NCBI RefSeq assembly: GCF_002257705.1
Contig: NZ_LSLK01000059.1
Location: forward strand, 372,001-436,000
Length of the DNA: 64,000 bases
From: Sporomusa silvacetica DSM 10669
GTDB taxonomy: Bacteria; Bacillota; Negativicutes; Sporomusales; Sporomusaceae
Direction: 5' to 3'
The stretch's first letter is position 1. Each line of letters begins with the position of its first letter. The notes beneath the pieces are model-generated. The model made no database searches and was not told where the DNA came from. It saw only the letters and a list, made by a program, of their open reading frames with translations. Below, piece after piece: positions 44,685 to 53,382 of the stretch. The position numbers and the translations under genes are program-made.

Positions 44685-46661
44685 TTATACCCGAAACTTA
44701 CTGACAGCTGTGTGGAGATTTTGTGCCAGCGCCGCAAGCGCCTCACTGGCAGAAGCTATTTCTTCCATCGACGCAGATTGCTCCTGAGTGGCTGCCGACA
44801 CGGTCTGCACCTCACCGGTTGCACTGCGGCTTATCGCTTCTAACTTGTTGACCGAACCTACTATTTGTTGAGTACCTGTAGCCATTTGGTGGATAGCTAG
44901 CGATATCTCTTTGATTTGATCTGATACCTGCGTTATTAAACCTACAATTTCTCTAAAGGCCTGGCTTGCGGCATTCACTACCTCAGCACCCCGTTTTACC
45001 TCACGAGTTCCGTCATTCATAGCAATGACAGCGCTGTCGGTATCACCCAGAATTTCAGTAATTAAACCGGCAATTTGTTTAGCCGCATCCTGGGACTGCT
45101 CGGCCAATTTCCGCACTTCTTCGGCTACTACCGCAAAACCACGGCCTTGTTCTCCCGCCCGAGCAGCCTCAATGGCCGCATTGAGCGCCAAGAGGTTGGT
45201 CTGTCCGGCAATACCTGCAATAGCATCTACAATTTGGCCAATTTCCTTAGAGCGTTCACCTAGCTTAGCTACAACCGCAGCCGAAGTATTGACAGTTTGC
45301 TCAATAGAATTCATTTGTTCAATAGCTCTTATTGCTGACTTATCACCTTCTCTGGCCTTCCCGGCAGCCTCGGCTGATTGGGCAGCTACTTCATTCGCGT
45401 TGGCTGCAACTTGCTGGGTAGTCACCGCTATTTGCGCCACCACAGCCGCAGCATCCTGTGCGGTTGTAAGCTGTTCTTCCGCCCCTTTGGCCACATGGAT
45501 GATCGCGCCCGCCACTTGGGTAGCCGCTTGTGAAGATTGTTCAGCACTGGCGGTAAGTTCCTCACATGAGGCGGCAAGTTGCTCGGCATCGGCAGTAATT
45601 TGCCTAATTAAGACCTTTAACTGAGCTGTCATAGCATTAAAGGCTTCTGACAACTGGCCAATCTCGTCCCGGCTTTCTACTGGCAAACTCCGCGACAAAT
45701 CGCCAGCCGCTACTGCCTGCGTATTTGCCACTAACCGGCCAAGCGGCCGGGTAATGGACCGTGCAATAGCAAGGGCCGCAACAATGACCAGCAAAGCGGC
45801 AACAACAACCATGCCAACAGATAACATTAAATTGGCACGGGCATTGGCAAGTGCCTCGTATTCCGGCTGCTGCACCACAACTCCCCAGCTTGTTCGGGGA
45901 ACAAAGGCATAGCCTGCAAGCTTACTTTGACCCTCAAATTCATAAGTGGTATTACCAGTATTGTTAGCGATTGCTTTCTGCACAGGCACCAGTTGGGTCG
46001 CATCTGCCTGCTTATCCACTAATTCTTTTTCAGGATGAGCAATTACCTTGCCTAGATTGTCGGTAACAAAGGCATAGCCGGTCACACCTGCCTTAACATC
46101 ATTTGTCTTCTTTGCCAGCTCTTCCAGGTCCAGGTTAGCAAAAATTGCGCCAACCAAAGCACCTTGCGCATTCTTAACCGGGAGACAAATGAAAATACCT
46201 GGTTTGGCATTAGCTTTTGAAACTAGCACTTCACTAATTACTTCCTGTTCGCCTCTCATAACCCCCTGAAAATAAGCCCTATCGGCAATACTGATTAAAT
46301 TACCCGCATCACGGGCAATCTGCTGCCCGTTTGTTGCCACCGTAACAACAGTAGAAAAATCGCTATACTGTTGTTTTACTACTTTAAGTATCGGAGCCTG
46401 TTGCTCCGGATCCATACTTTGTATCTGAGGCAGTTTACTTACTGTACGCAGAACACCAACCCTAGCCTCAATCAGACTTTCTATATCGTCAGCTAAGGCT
46501 ACAGCAAGTTGTTGATTCTCTCTATTGGCTTTGAGGACATTATCCTGGTAAGCCAGATACCCGTTAACGCTACTAAGTACAAGCAATGGCACCAGACTAA
46601 TGAGTGCAAAAAACATGAGCAACTTACTTCTTAGACTTGTAAATGAAAATTTCTCTACCAT
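44685..46661 (-). CDS. Membrane chemoreceptor with a double-Cache domain
   Basis: About 658 residues. Membrane segments near 12-34 and 285-305; between them a dCache_1 domain with DAGNLISIADRAYFQGVMRG and PRTSWGVVVQQPEYEAL. HAMP and a long signalling domain with NLLALNAAIEAARAGEQGRGFAVVAEEVRKLAEQSQ follow. ATG 46661 follows GGAGG; the open frame to 46691 lacks a ribosome site. dCache_1 receptors often bind amino acids or carboxylates; the lactate genes next door are suggestive only. Confidence 0.92.
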   Translation of the reverse strand: MVEKFSFTSLRSKLLMFFALISLVPLLVLSSVNGYLAYQDNVLKANRENQQLAVALADDIESLIEARVGVLRTVSKLPQIQSMDPEQQAPILKVVKQQYSDFSTVVTVATNGQQIARDAGNLISIADRAYFQGVMRGEQEVISEVLVSKANAKPGIFICLPVKNAQGALVGAIFANLDLEELAKKTNDVKAGVTGYAFVTDNLGKVIAHPEKELVDKQADATQLVPVQKAIANNTGNTTYEFEGQSKLAGYAFVPRTSWGVVVQQPEYEALANARANLMLSVGMVVVAALLVIVAALAIARSITRPLGRLVANTQAVAAGDLSRSLPVESRDEIGQLSEAFNAMTAQLKVLIRQITADAEQLAASCEELTASAEQSSQAATQVAGAIIHVAKGAEEQLTTAQDAAAVVAQIAVTTQQVAANANEVAAQSAEAAGKAREGDKSAIRAIEQMNSIEQTVNTSAAVVAKLGERSKEIGQIVDAIAGIAGQTNLLALNAAIEAARAGEQGRGFAVVAEEVRKLAEQSQDAAKQIAGLITEILGDTDSAVIAMNDGTREVKRGAEVVNAASQAFREIVGLITQVSDQIKEISLAIHQMATGTQQIVGSVNKLEAISRSATGEVQTVSAATQEQSASMEEIASASEALAALAQNLHTAVSKFRV

Positions 46662-46691
46662 TTTAAAACCTCCACGATAATTTCTGCACAT

Positions 46692-47159
46692 AGGTAAAAA
46701 ACCAGGCCCTCGCGTTTGCTTGGACCACCTTACAACAATGACTCTATAACATATAAGTGCTGTCAGCCTAATCCCTATTAAACAACCCTAATATTTAACA
46801 TATTCGGCTATATTCTACAAACCAGTTTATTACTCCTCCATAAATCCCGAAATTACTAGCTTTTTCTACATAATTAGCCAAAAATATGATTTTACCCTAC
46901 CATTCGAGTTCTGATATTATCTGTTCAAAAAGGCTCTCTTCCTGTTTTTTGTCAATCGCGGGCTCATAAATTGACGCTTGCAATCCTGAACTATAGACTT
47001 TTAACTGATTCGTAGCCGCGGCCAGATTTTGCACTACCAACTAGTTCCTCTACAGGATAAAATTTATTATCACAGCAGGATTTTTCATTTATTCTGTAGT
47101 AATTATTTAAATAGAAGGAACTGCCGGGAATAAGAATTCCAGTAGTTCTCCATAAGAAC
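46692..47159. other. Gap upstream of rubrerythrin with possible gene debris
   Basis: No intact gene. The - strand part 46897-47175 has two overlapping open pieces (see the next entry). The stretch 46692-46896 is A/T-rich and shows nothing recognisable. Confidence 0.5.
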
Positions 47160-47175
47160 ATAAGATAAGACTTGG
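46897..47175 (-). pseudogene. Possible decayed C-terminal coding fragment, unidentified
   Basis: One - strand frame reads SSFYLNNYYRINEKSCC... and ends at 46991; an overlapping frame continues with NLAAATNQLKVYSSGLQASI and ends at 46897 (...EQIISELEW). Joined by a single frameshift they would give about 90 protein-like residues. I do not recognise the family; a chemoreceptor tail is possible. Confidence 0.3.
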
Positions 47176-47313
47176 CTTGTGCCAAGTCCTTAGGACGGCC
47201 GAATTGCTATGCCATCCATGGCGCAATCGGCACTAGCGCCATCCGGGCGCGTCGCCGGCAGAAACCTTAGTCGTTCAATCCAGGGAAAGTTAACCTTTCC
47301 ATCTGGACAAGAA
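47160..47313 (+). repeat. Modular intergenic repeat, copy 6 (long form, tail C2)
   Basis: Head GACTTGGCTTGTGCCAAGTC, the ~50-bp insert starting GAATTGCTATGCC also found in copy 1, GCCGGCAGAAACC and tail C2. It ends about 27 bases before the rubrerythrin start. Confidence 0.87.
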
Positions 47314-47339
47314 ATCTAATGATAATAGGGGGGATTAGT

Positions 47340-47924
47340 ATGAAATCACTAAAAGGCACTAAAACTGCAGCAAACTTGATGCAATCATTTGCCGGAGAAT
47401 CCCAAGCCAGAATGCGCTACACCTACTATGCTTCCGCTGCAAAAAAAGAGGGCTATGTGCAAATATCAAACTTGTTTACTGAAACAGCCGACAATGAAAA
47501 AGAACATGCCAAACGTTTCTATAAGTTTCTTGTGGAATGCCTTGATGGCCAAACAGTTACCATTCAAGCTGACTTTCCTGTTGCGCTAGGCGACACCAAA
47601 GCCAATTTAGTATCTGCTGCGCAAGGGGAAAATGAGGAATGGTCTGAACTCTATCCTCATTTTGCTGATGTTGCTGACCAAGAGGGCTTCCCGGTTATTG
47701 CCACTGTTTTCCGTAAGATCGCTGAAGTGGAAAAACATCATGAAGCCAGATATAGAAAGTTGTATAACAATATTATTAATGATACAGTCGTTAAAAAGCC
47801 TAACACCGTTCAATGGAAATGCAATAATTGTGGCTACATTCACACTGGCGACCAAGCCCCAGACCTCTGCCCAGCCTGTGCCCATCCGCAAGGCTACTTT
47901 GAAGTATTTGTCGAAACCTATTAG
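47340..47924 (+). CDS. Rubrerythrin
   Basis: 194 residues. Ferritin-like diiron domain with Glu/His ligands in FAGESQARMRYTYYA, ETADNEKEHAKRF and AEVEKHHEARYRKL, then a C-terminal rubredoxin-like site with CNNCGY and CPACAH. It reduces hydrogen peroxide in anaerobes. ATG 47340 follows AGGGGGGA; the longer frame from 47319 is not supported. No PerR-type box is evident; repeat copy 6 fills the upstream region. Confidence 0.95.
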   Translation: MKSLKGTKTAANLMQSFAGESQARMRYTYYASAAKKEGYVQISNLFTETADNEKEHAKRFYKFLVECLDGQTVTIQADFPVALGDTKANLVSAAQGENEEWSELYPHFADVADQEGFPVIATVFRKIAEVEKHHEARYRKLYNNIINDTVVKKPNTVQWKCNNCGYIHTGDQAPDLCPACAHPQGYFEVFVETY

Positions 47925-47940
47925 TCTGATGACCAAGTTT

Positions 47941-47995
47941 GCTCAACGACTACTAGCGTCCTATACCTATTAGGACGCTAGTAGCCGTTGAGAGC
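47941..47995 (+). terminator. Hairpin after rubrerythrin
   Basis: A stem of over 20 bp with one bulge: GCTCAACGACTACTAGCG... paired with ...CGCTAGTAGCCGTTGAGAGC; no clear T run. Confidence 0.65.
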
Positions 47996-48018
47996 AACTA
48001 AATCTCACTTTATCTGCA

Positions 48019-48074
48019 AAAATAGTGAAAGCCAGAACCCTGAATAAATCAAGGGTTCCGGCTTTCGCTATTTT
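48019..48074 (-). terminator. Terminator-like hairpin, near-copy of the one at 50875-50927
   Basis: Arms AAAATAGTGAAAGCCAGAAC... and the complement. Upstream on the - strand, 48085-48110 reads a short ...LPERF-stop, the same ending as the VOC fragment at 50936. Confidence 0.7.
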
Positions 48075-48123
48075 ATGCTGCTACTAAAAGCGTTCCGGGA
48101 GGAATAAATTCCCATTTTTCATA

Positions 48124-48763
48124 ATGTCAAGGGGACGGGGTTGTTGACATCCTGTTTATGCTTTTAAAACAATACCTCTATTAATGCCCGTAAGTCTTTC
48201 AATTTGTCGAATTGATAAGTTATACTTCTTCTTAAGCATTCATTAAACTGATTATGCCGTTAGCTCAGAATAAGTAATTGTATGAGTATTGGAGCAACAA
48301 GAAAGCAACCTATTAAAAAGCTGACCCTGAAATTGTCTACGGTTACAGCGGTAGCCAAATTCATTTAGATAAGCTACTAATTATAGCAAACATTAGTTCG
48401 GTATGGAAATCCTATCTGAGCAAAGTTAATAATCAGTTTTATTATTATACCAATACACATAGCCGACGCATTACTTGTTCTAATGCCTCTACTCCTATCT
48501 TCATCAACAAATGTACATGATTTCCCACGAACAATAAGCATAGACTTGATATCCGCTTTTTTCTTTATATCGCTGCAAATGCCTCAATGAATTGGGTACA
48601 ATCTTCGTCGTCTTCAAAAATCGTCTGCCGATTTATTCCTCTAATAATTATATGGTAAATTCCGCTTTCACTCTTCTTTCTTGCGCTTCTTGGCATGCAT
48701 TCACCCCCAACCTTATCTTATTTCCTAGTTTAATTGTTGTCAATAACCCCGTCCCCTTGACAT
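48124..48763 (-). mobile_element. Degenerate REP-associated (IS200/IS605-like) element with terminal inverted repeats
   Basis: The ends ATGTCAAGGGGACGGGGTT and its complement face each other and extend to TTGACA inside. They enclose the transposase remnant at 48156-48696. Such GTCAAGGGGACGG ends are typical of Y1-transposase-linked elements in Firmicutes. Confidence 0.8.
48156..48696 (-). pseudogene. Frameshifted REP-associated tyrosine transposase (Y1_Tnp)
   Basis: Starting at 48696 the - strand reads MPRSARKKSESGIYHIIIRG and NRQTIFEDDED, then a stop. In shifted frames follow ISSLCLLFVGNHVHLLMKIG, with the HUH metal motif HVH, and a C-terminal LSIRQIERLTGINRGIVLKA ending at 48156. These are the conserved start, catalytic core and end of the family. 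About 540 bp and several frameshifts mean it is shortened and inactive; the tyrosine region is lost. Confidence 0.87.
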
Positions 48764-48836
48764 CACCTCGAAACACTTCACCGGTCCCCGTGTTTCTCAA
48801 ACTTTTCACTCTCCAGTAAGAAACAAAAAGAATAAA

Positions 48837-50660
48837 TCACCGCAGAGAACTAAACGTAATCTCACCACCAACCACATAGAAAGAGACAAATTGCAAAGAA
48901 TCATTGAGACTCTTAGTTAATGAACAGATAAAGACTATAGTTCCATGATAAATATAGCCGCTAACCCGAACCCTGCCTGGCTTGGCGGTATTGAGAATCC
49001 TCTCAATATTGGTTATGCGCTGCTTCATCGTTTCCACCCGGTCAGGCAAAGTCTTATACTCCAGTTCCTGTTTTGTATAGCGTTCCCTTTTTTCACTTGA
49101 AAGATGTTTACTGCCCTGATTGCGAAAGTGCGACATTGCTAACTGCAATTCATTGTATGTAACTTCTGCTTTCTTAATTTGCTGACGGAGACTAATTAGT
49201 TCATCCTTGAGAAGTGAATTAGCCGACACCGCAATCTCAGTAACAACACCGGAGTGATTGCCAATGGTACTTGCGCGGATTAATTCACCGGCCGATACAC
49301 GTCCGCCCCGGATAAGTCCCCGACCGCCTTCAACAATGACGCGCGAACCTGCGTACACGGAGCTAGTTAAGATAACATCATTGACGATAACATCCTCATC
49401 GGCAAAAACAGTAGCACTTTCAATAAAATTGGCCACAAGACGTTCCCGTGCTTTGATTACACTACGTTTCATGCCCTGAATTCCCTTGCGCACAATGATG
49501 TTGTTGGCCTCTACCATACCACCGGATATTGTACCACATACTTCAACATTACCGCCGGCTTTTACAAAAAAGTCAGGTTGGACGGAGCCCCTAACAATGA
49601 TACTGCCTTTAAAATCGATATTTCCGGTAGAATAGTCAACATCCCCGTCAATTACAATAATCGGTATGACATTAATGCGTTTATCAAGGAATATAGACAA
49701 ATGCCCATTAATCGCAGCATAAAGACGCCAGTCGTCTACATTAATTACATTTTGTCCCACAGGCATTTGGATGTCATTACCGGCCTTAGGCGGAAGAGGT
49801 AACCCAAATACGTCTGTTCCCGGAGTACCTGGTGTTGCAGGAATTTTTTCTACTAACAATTGACCCTCTTCCACACAGAGAAAATTGTTAGTTTCTTTGA
49901 AATCAACCCGCCCATCCTCCAGTTCTACCGGACGCCCCTGGCTGTCAGGATCGATGTAGTATTTTAGGAAAGCGTTGTCGCCTTTGCAAGGCGGCGTACC
50001 ACGGGCACAAATAATATTGGTTGCTGTATGTGTTTGCGTAAGCATGTTAAGAGCACCTTCGTCGATACCATAACAGACACCGGCAGCTTTCAAATCGGCT
50101 AATAGCTGTGAATATGTGATTAGCGGCTTATCTACAGGGATATTGACACTAACCCTGGCTTCAAGGCGCTTGCATCCAACCTTGACTCTAACCAGATTCT
50201 CTGGCGGCAAAACTGATAGCTGTGAGCTGACAATGAGTACCGGTGCCCCAATGGCTTCTCTGATTGTCACGGAAATGAAATCACTGTCAAAATTGGTGCA
50301 TTTCCGATCTGTCAAATCTTGAATAATTGCTGCTTTTGATACCGGCCACCCGTCATTGCCGGGAGCCCACACGCTGAGATACACACCAACGTCGTTGGCA
50401 CTGATTTCATACCGCCCATCTATCTTCGGTCCTGTATTGGCAATGAGCACTGGTGTCCCCATAGCTTCTCTAATTACCACAGATATGAAATTACTATCAA
50501 AATTGGTACATTTCCGATTTGTTAATTCCTCAATAATCGCTGCTCTTGTCACTGTCCAGCCGCCCCTAGCTGGAGCCCATACACTCAGGTATATGCCAAC
50601 ATCATTAGCAGTAATTTGATACTGGCCGTCTTGCGCCACAGGCAAAACTGTTTCATCCAT
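48837..50660 (-). CDS. FapA/DUF342-family protein with duplicated N-terminal domain
   Basis: 607 residues. Two 70-residue repeats occupy 11-80 and 81-146; each has ANDVGxYLSVWAP, GW.V..AAI and a shared RKCTNFDS. The DUF342 core follows, with ARGTPPCKGDNAFLKYYID, PGTPGTDVFGLPLPPKAGND and a beta-helix-like region (GSIIVRGSVQPDFFVKAGGNVEVCGTIS) as in bactofilins, then a coiled-coil (about 490-560). DUF342 proteins are linked to cell-surface or polar localisation, and the role here is unknown. Confidence 0.83.
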   Translation of the reverse strand: MDETVLPVAQDGQYQITANDVGIYLSVWAPARGGWTVTRAAIIEELTNRKCTNFDSNFISVVIREAMGTPVLIANTGPKIDGRYEISANDVGVYLSVWAPGNDGWPVSKAAIIQDLTDRKCTNFDSDFISVTIREAIGAPVLIVSSQLSVLPPENLVRVKVGCKRLEARVSVNIPVDKPLITYSQLLADLKAAGVCYGIDEGALNMLTQTHTATNIICARGTPPCKGDNAFLKYYIDPDSQGRPVELEDGRVDFKETNNFLCVEEGQLLVEKIPATPGTPGTDVFGLPLPPKAGNDIQMPVGQNVINVDDWRLYAAINGHLSIFLDKRINVIPIIVIDGDVDYSTGNIDFKGSIIVRGSVQPDFFVKAGGNVEVCGTISGGMVEANNIIVRKGIQGMKRSVIKARERLVANFIESATVFADEDVIVNDVILTSSVYAGSRVIVEGGRGLIRGGRVSAGELIRASTIGNHSGVVTEIAVSANSLLKDELISLRQQIKKAEVTYNELQLAMSHFRNQGSKHLSSEKRERYTKQELEYKTLPDRVETMKQRITNIERILNTAKPGRVRVSGYIYHGTIVFICSLTKSLNDSLQFVSFYVVGGEITFSSLR

Positions 50661-50874
50661 AAAACCACATCCAGTCCATTAATCAGGTTAGTAAATAACG
50701 CACTATACTATTGCACTCTCCGGGAACTAACCGATGTACACATAAATAGTCCTCTGAATTCACAGTTAGCTAACGAGACAATTATTATAAATAATATCGT
50801 ATAATAATTGTCCTGATTATATAGGAAAATTGTCCTAACGATGATTGCCTGATGATATGCTATGCAGTGTGAAA

Positions 50875-50927
50875 AAATAGTGAAAGCCGGAACCCTGACG
50901 AATAAAAGGTTCCGGCTTTCACTATTT
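50875..50927 (-). terminator. Terminator after the VOC fragment
   Basis: Stem AAATAGTGAAAGCCGGAACC / GGTTCCGGCTTTCACTATTT, 13-base loop, T run on the - strand. Confidence 0.75.
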
Positions 50928-50935
50928 TGTATTGT

Positions 50936-51220
50936 TTAAAAACGTTCCGGAAGAACTTCCAACCAATAGCCGTCGGGATCGGAAATAAAATAGATGCCCA
51001 TCTCTTTATTTTCATAACAGATGCAGCCCATGGCCTTATGGTGGTTGTACGCTTTCTCAAAGTCACTGGTAATAAAAGCCAAATGAAACTCATTTTCACC
51101 TAGATTATAGGCTTCCTTACGCTCCTTAATCCAGGTTAATTCCAATTTATGCGGTGTCTGGCCATCTCCTAAATAAACGATAGTAAAACTAGGCTTTTCA
51201 ATGCGCCGTAGACATACTGG
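50936..51220 (-). pseudogene. 5'-truncated VOC/glyoxalase-family gene
   Basis: The - strand frame reads IEKPSFTIVYLGDGQTPHKL, then ELTWIKERKEAYNLGENEFH, ending SDPDGYWLEVLPERF. This is the second half of a lactoylglutathione-lyase-like protein. The first half is absent: upstream sequence is a terminator hairpin (51213-51258) and the next gene. An ATG at 51145 could start a 69-residue peptide but would lack half of the fold. Confidence 0.72.
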
Positions 51221-51260
51221 GACGTTCCTTTATTGCGGAAAAAGGAATGTCTCTTTTTTT
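51219..51260 (+). terminator. Hairpin with T run, + strand orientation
   Basis: GGACGTTCCTTT and AAAGGAATGTC-like arms followed by TCTTTTTTT. No + strand gene precedes it, so it may be a relic or may stop antisense transcription into the activator operon. Confidence 0.55.
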
Positions 51261-51271
51261 CATTGAGTGCT

Positions 51272-53182
51272 TTACAAAACCGGGTTTGCTGATATATAAG
51301 TTGAATCTGTCCCTTGGCCTAATTTAGGAAATTTTAACGCTTTGGCAAAATCCCGCTTGAATTCTGGCGATACGGCCAATTCAATATGCGCAATCTTTTT
51401 CGCCAGTGCTTCATTGCGCTGCCGCTCCCGCATGGATACAAGGTTCATACAAGCGCCGACTCCGGCGGCATTACCTACCTGTACAAACCGCTCCAATGGC
51501 AATTCAGGCAGCATACCGATTGCAATAGCACTTTGAATTTTTAAAAAGGAACCGAAAGCACCTGCAATTATAACTTTATCAACATCCTGTACTGTAATAC
51601 CGGAAATAGCCATCAATCTTTTTATTCCAGCGGCAATTGCTGCCTTGGCTAGCTGTATTTCAACAATATCATTTTGAGTAATGACAATATCAGTATCACA
51701 GCCACTTTCTGCCTGTGCAGCGATCAGGAACTCCGGTACCATCCCAGGGCCGTTTCTTACCCGTGGATGAGCTAAATCCAGCCTGCCGTTGACTGAAATT
51801 ATGCCGTTCTTATTCAATTCAGCTATCAGATCAATAATTCCCGAACCGCATAAACCAATTGGTTTATAACCGCCAATTGTCTGATACTCTGCTTTCATCC
51901 CGCAATTAATAAGGTTAACTTGGCTTATAGCCCCATCGACTGCCCGCATGCCTTGATAAATATGTGCGCCTTCAAAGGCCGGACCGGACGCACATGAGCA
52001 AGAAGATACTCTTCCATCCCTGCCGGCTACTGCTATTTCGGTATTTGTTCCAATATCAATACCTAAAACCATTGTTTGCGCTTCATCAATACCACTGGCC
52101 TGAATCATTGCAACATGATCACTCCCGACAAAACCGCCGACCAACCCCATCATATACACCTTGGCCTCACTCTGTAAATGTAGACCTATCGTTTGCGCCG
52201 TTACCGTAATGGGAGCCATCGTAACGGGAACATAAGGTGACAGAGCTAAGTGATTTAGCGGCAATCCCAGCAGCAAATGGTGCATAGCCGAATTTGCTAC
52301 AATGACCGCCTGACTAATCTCGGTGACTTGACGGCCCTGCTCGAAAGTAAGCCGCTTAACCAGCTGATTAATACCGTCCGCCGCTAACACCGCCATTCGC
52401 CGGGCATTATCTTCCGTATCTAATGCAAAGGCTAATCTGCTCATTAGGTCTTCACCATAGGCAATTTGCGGATTTAACATACCTGCCGAAGCCAACACGA
52501 CCCCCGTGTCAAGTTCCACGAGGAAGATGGCAATCTTAGTGGTACCTAAATCTATCGCCAGCCCTAATGGCCGGTACGCCACAGCAGGCGGAGATATATC
52601 TACAATTTCATTACCATAAACAGCTACTACCGCATGACCTTCATTCTCGGTCAGCTTAACATGGCGCAGCACGTCTATGCCTGCCGTCAAGTCGGTAACA
52701 CCGTATTTGCCGGCAAGCAAACTATCCACTTGCTGCCATAGAGAATAAGGGTAATCCAGATCAGGTTTGCGCAACCCGTTGATGACGTATTGTTTATACG
52801 GATAATCAGTCTCAAAATGTGAAACACAGCCATCTATTTTGAGTTGCTGACGGCCAACAAGTGAGCTTGCAGGTATTTCCACTTTACTGGAACTAAAAAC
52901 CCTTGCTTGGCAGGCTAAACGATAATTTTGGTCAAGCTGCTCCTTAGTCAGGTTTTGTATTTCAACAGCTGACGGTAAAGACAATTGACCGTCGATAAGT
53001 CTTATCAGGCAACGCAGGCATAAGCCTTTACCACCACAGGGAGCATTAATATTGTGCTCAAACAGTTCTATTCCATGTGCTGCTGCTAACACGGTCTGGC
53101 CTATATCGGTCTGTACCCGCTTGCCAACAGGCTGATAATCAATAATTACCTTTAGGCCATTATTCAACTTTAGTCCTGACAT
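51272..53182 (-). CDS. RACo-type reductive activator of corrinoid protein (2Fe-2S, ASKHA/DUF4445)
   Basis: About 636 residues. N-terminal [2Fe-2S] ferredoxin domain with Cys49, Cys55, Cys58 and Cys91; a linker/middle domain; then the ASKHA ATPase region with LGLAIDLGTTKIAIFL, LGIDIGTNTEIAVAG and VIIAGAFGSFLKIQSA. The family re-reduces Co(II) corrinoid to the active Co(I) state at the cost of ATP. ATG 53182 follows AAGGAGGG. It is the last gene of the quaternary-amine operon, separated from the corrinoid gene by a 200-bp gap with a hairpin. Confidence 0.9.
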   Translation of the reverse strand: MSGLKLNNGLKVIIDYQPVGKRVQTDIGQTVLAAAHGIELFEHNINAPCGGKGLCLRCLIRLIDGQLSLPSAVEIQNLTKEQLDQNYRLACQARVFSSSKVEIPASSLVGRQQLKIDGCVSHFETDYPYKQYVINGLRKPDLDYPYSLWQQVDSLLAGKYGVTDLTAGIDVLRHVKLTENEGHAVVAVYGNEIVDISPPAVAYRPLGLAIDLGTTKIAIFLVELDTGVVLASAGMLNPQIAYGEDLMSRLAFALDTEDNARRMAVLAADGINQLVKRLTFEQGRQVTEISQAVIVANSAMHHLLLGLPLNHLALSPYVPVTMAPITVTAQTIGLHLQSEAKVYMMGLVGGFVGSDHVAMIQASGIDEAQTMVLGIDIGTNTEIAVAGRDGRVSSCSCASGPAFEGAHIYQGMRAVDGAISQVNLINCGMKAEYQTIGGYKPIGLCGSGIIDLIAELNKNGIISVNGRLDLAHPRVRNGPGMVPEFLIAAQAESGCDTDIVITQNDIVEIQLAKAAIAAGIKRLMAISGITVQDVDKVIIAGAFGSFLKIQSAIAIGMLPELPLERFVQVGNAAGVGACMNLVSMRERQRNEALAKKIAHIELAVSPEFKRDFAKALKFPKLGQGTDSTYISANPVL

Positions 53183-53291
53183 ATTTTCCCTCCTTGCTGT
53201 GTTATTGCGCAACCGGCTATTGACTTTCTACAGTCTGCCTGTCCCGGATGCTATTTGATTTAGTATATATCACACCGGCTTTATACAAATA

Positions 53292-53354
53292 TCCCCTTTC
53301 AGTTCTTATAGCCAGCAAGAAATCCCAACCTGCCTACAAGAATCCGAAAGGGGA
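53292..53354 (-). terminator. Hairpin between corrinoid-protein and activator genes
   Basis: Arms TCCCCTTTC and GAAAGGGGA enclose about 45 bases with further pairing; no T run. It may be a partial terminator or mRNA-processing site that lowers activator expression relative to the corrinoid protein. Confidence 0.45.
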
Positions 53355-53382
53355 CAAGTGTACTTAATCGACGCTGCCTTAA

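Larger units (their letters stand above)
47996..48836. other. 840-bp decayed region
   Basis: Holds a terminator-like hairpin (48019-48074), the last codons of a lost VOC gene (48085-48110), a dead transposase element (48124-48763) and about 70 unassigned bases before the fapA stop. Confidence 0.7.

Noticed and set aside
45025..45624. 199-codon open frame antisense to the dCache receptor gene
   Set aside because: Ala/Ser-rich translation is the mirror of the receptor's repetitive signalling domain; no ribosome site.
46991..47185. 64-residue - strand open frame as a real gene
   Set aside because: Its start lies in repeat copy 6, it has no ribosome site, and the protein-like sequence continues in another frame after its end.
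3538..47313. CRISPR array or riboswitch as an explanation of the six repeat copies
   Set aside because: Copies are kilobases apart on both strands, without regular spacers, and are found upstream of, downstream of and antisense to unrelated genes.
51145..51220. Intact small VOC gene starting at 51145
   Set aside because: The frame remains VOC-like upstream of that ATG, so the protein is the remaining half of a longer one.
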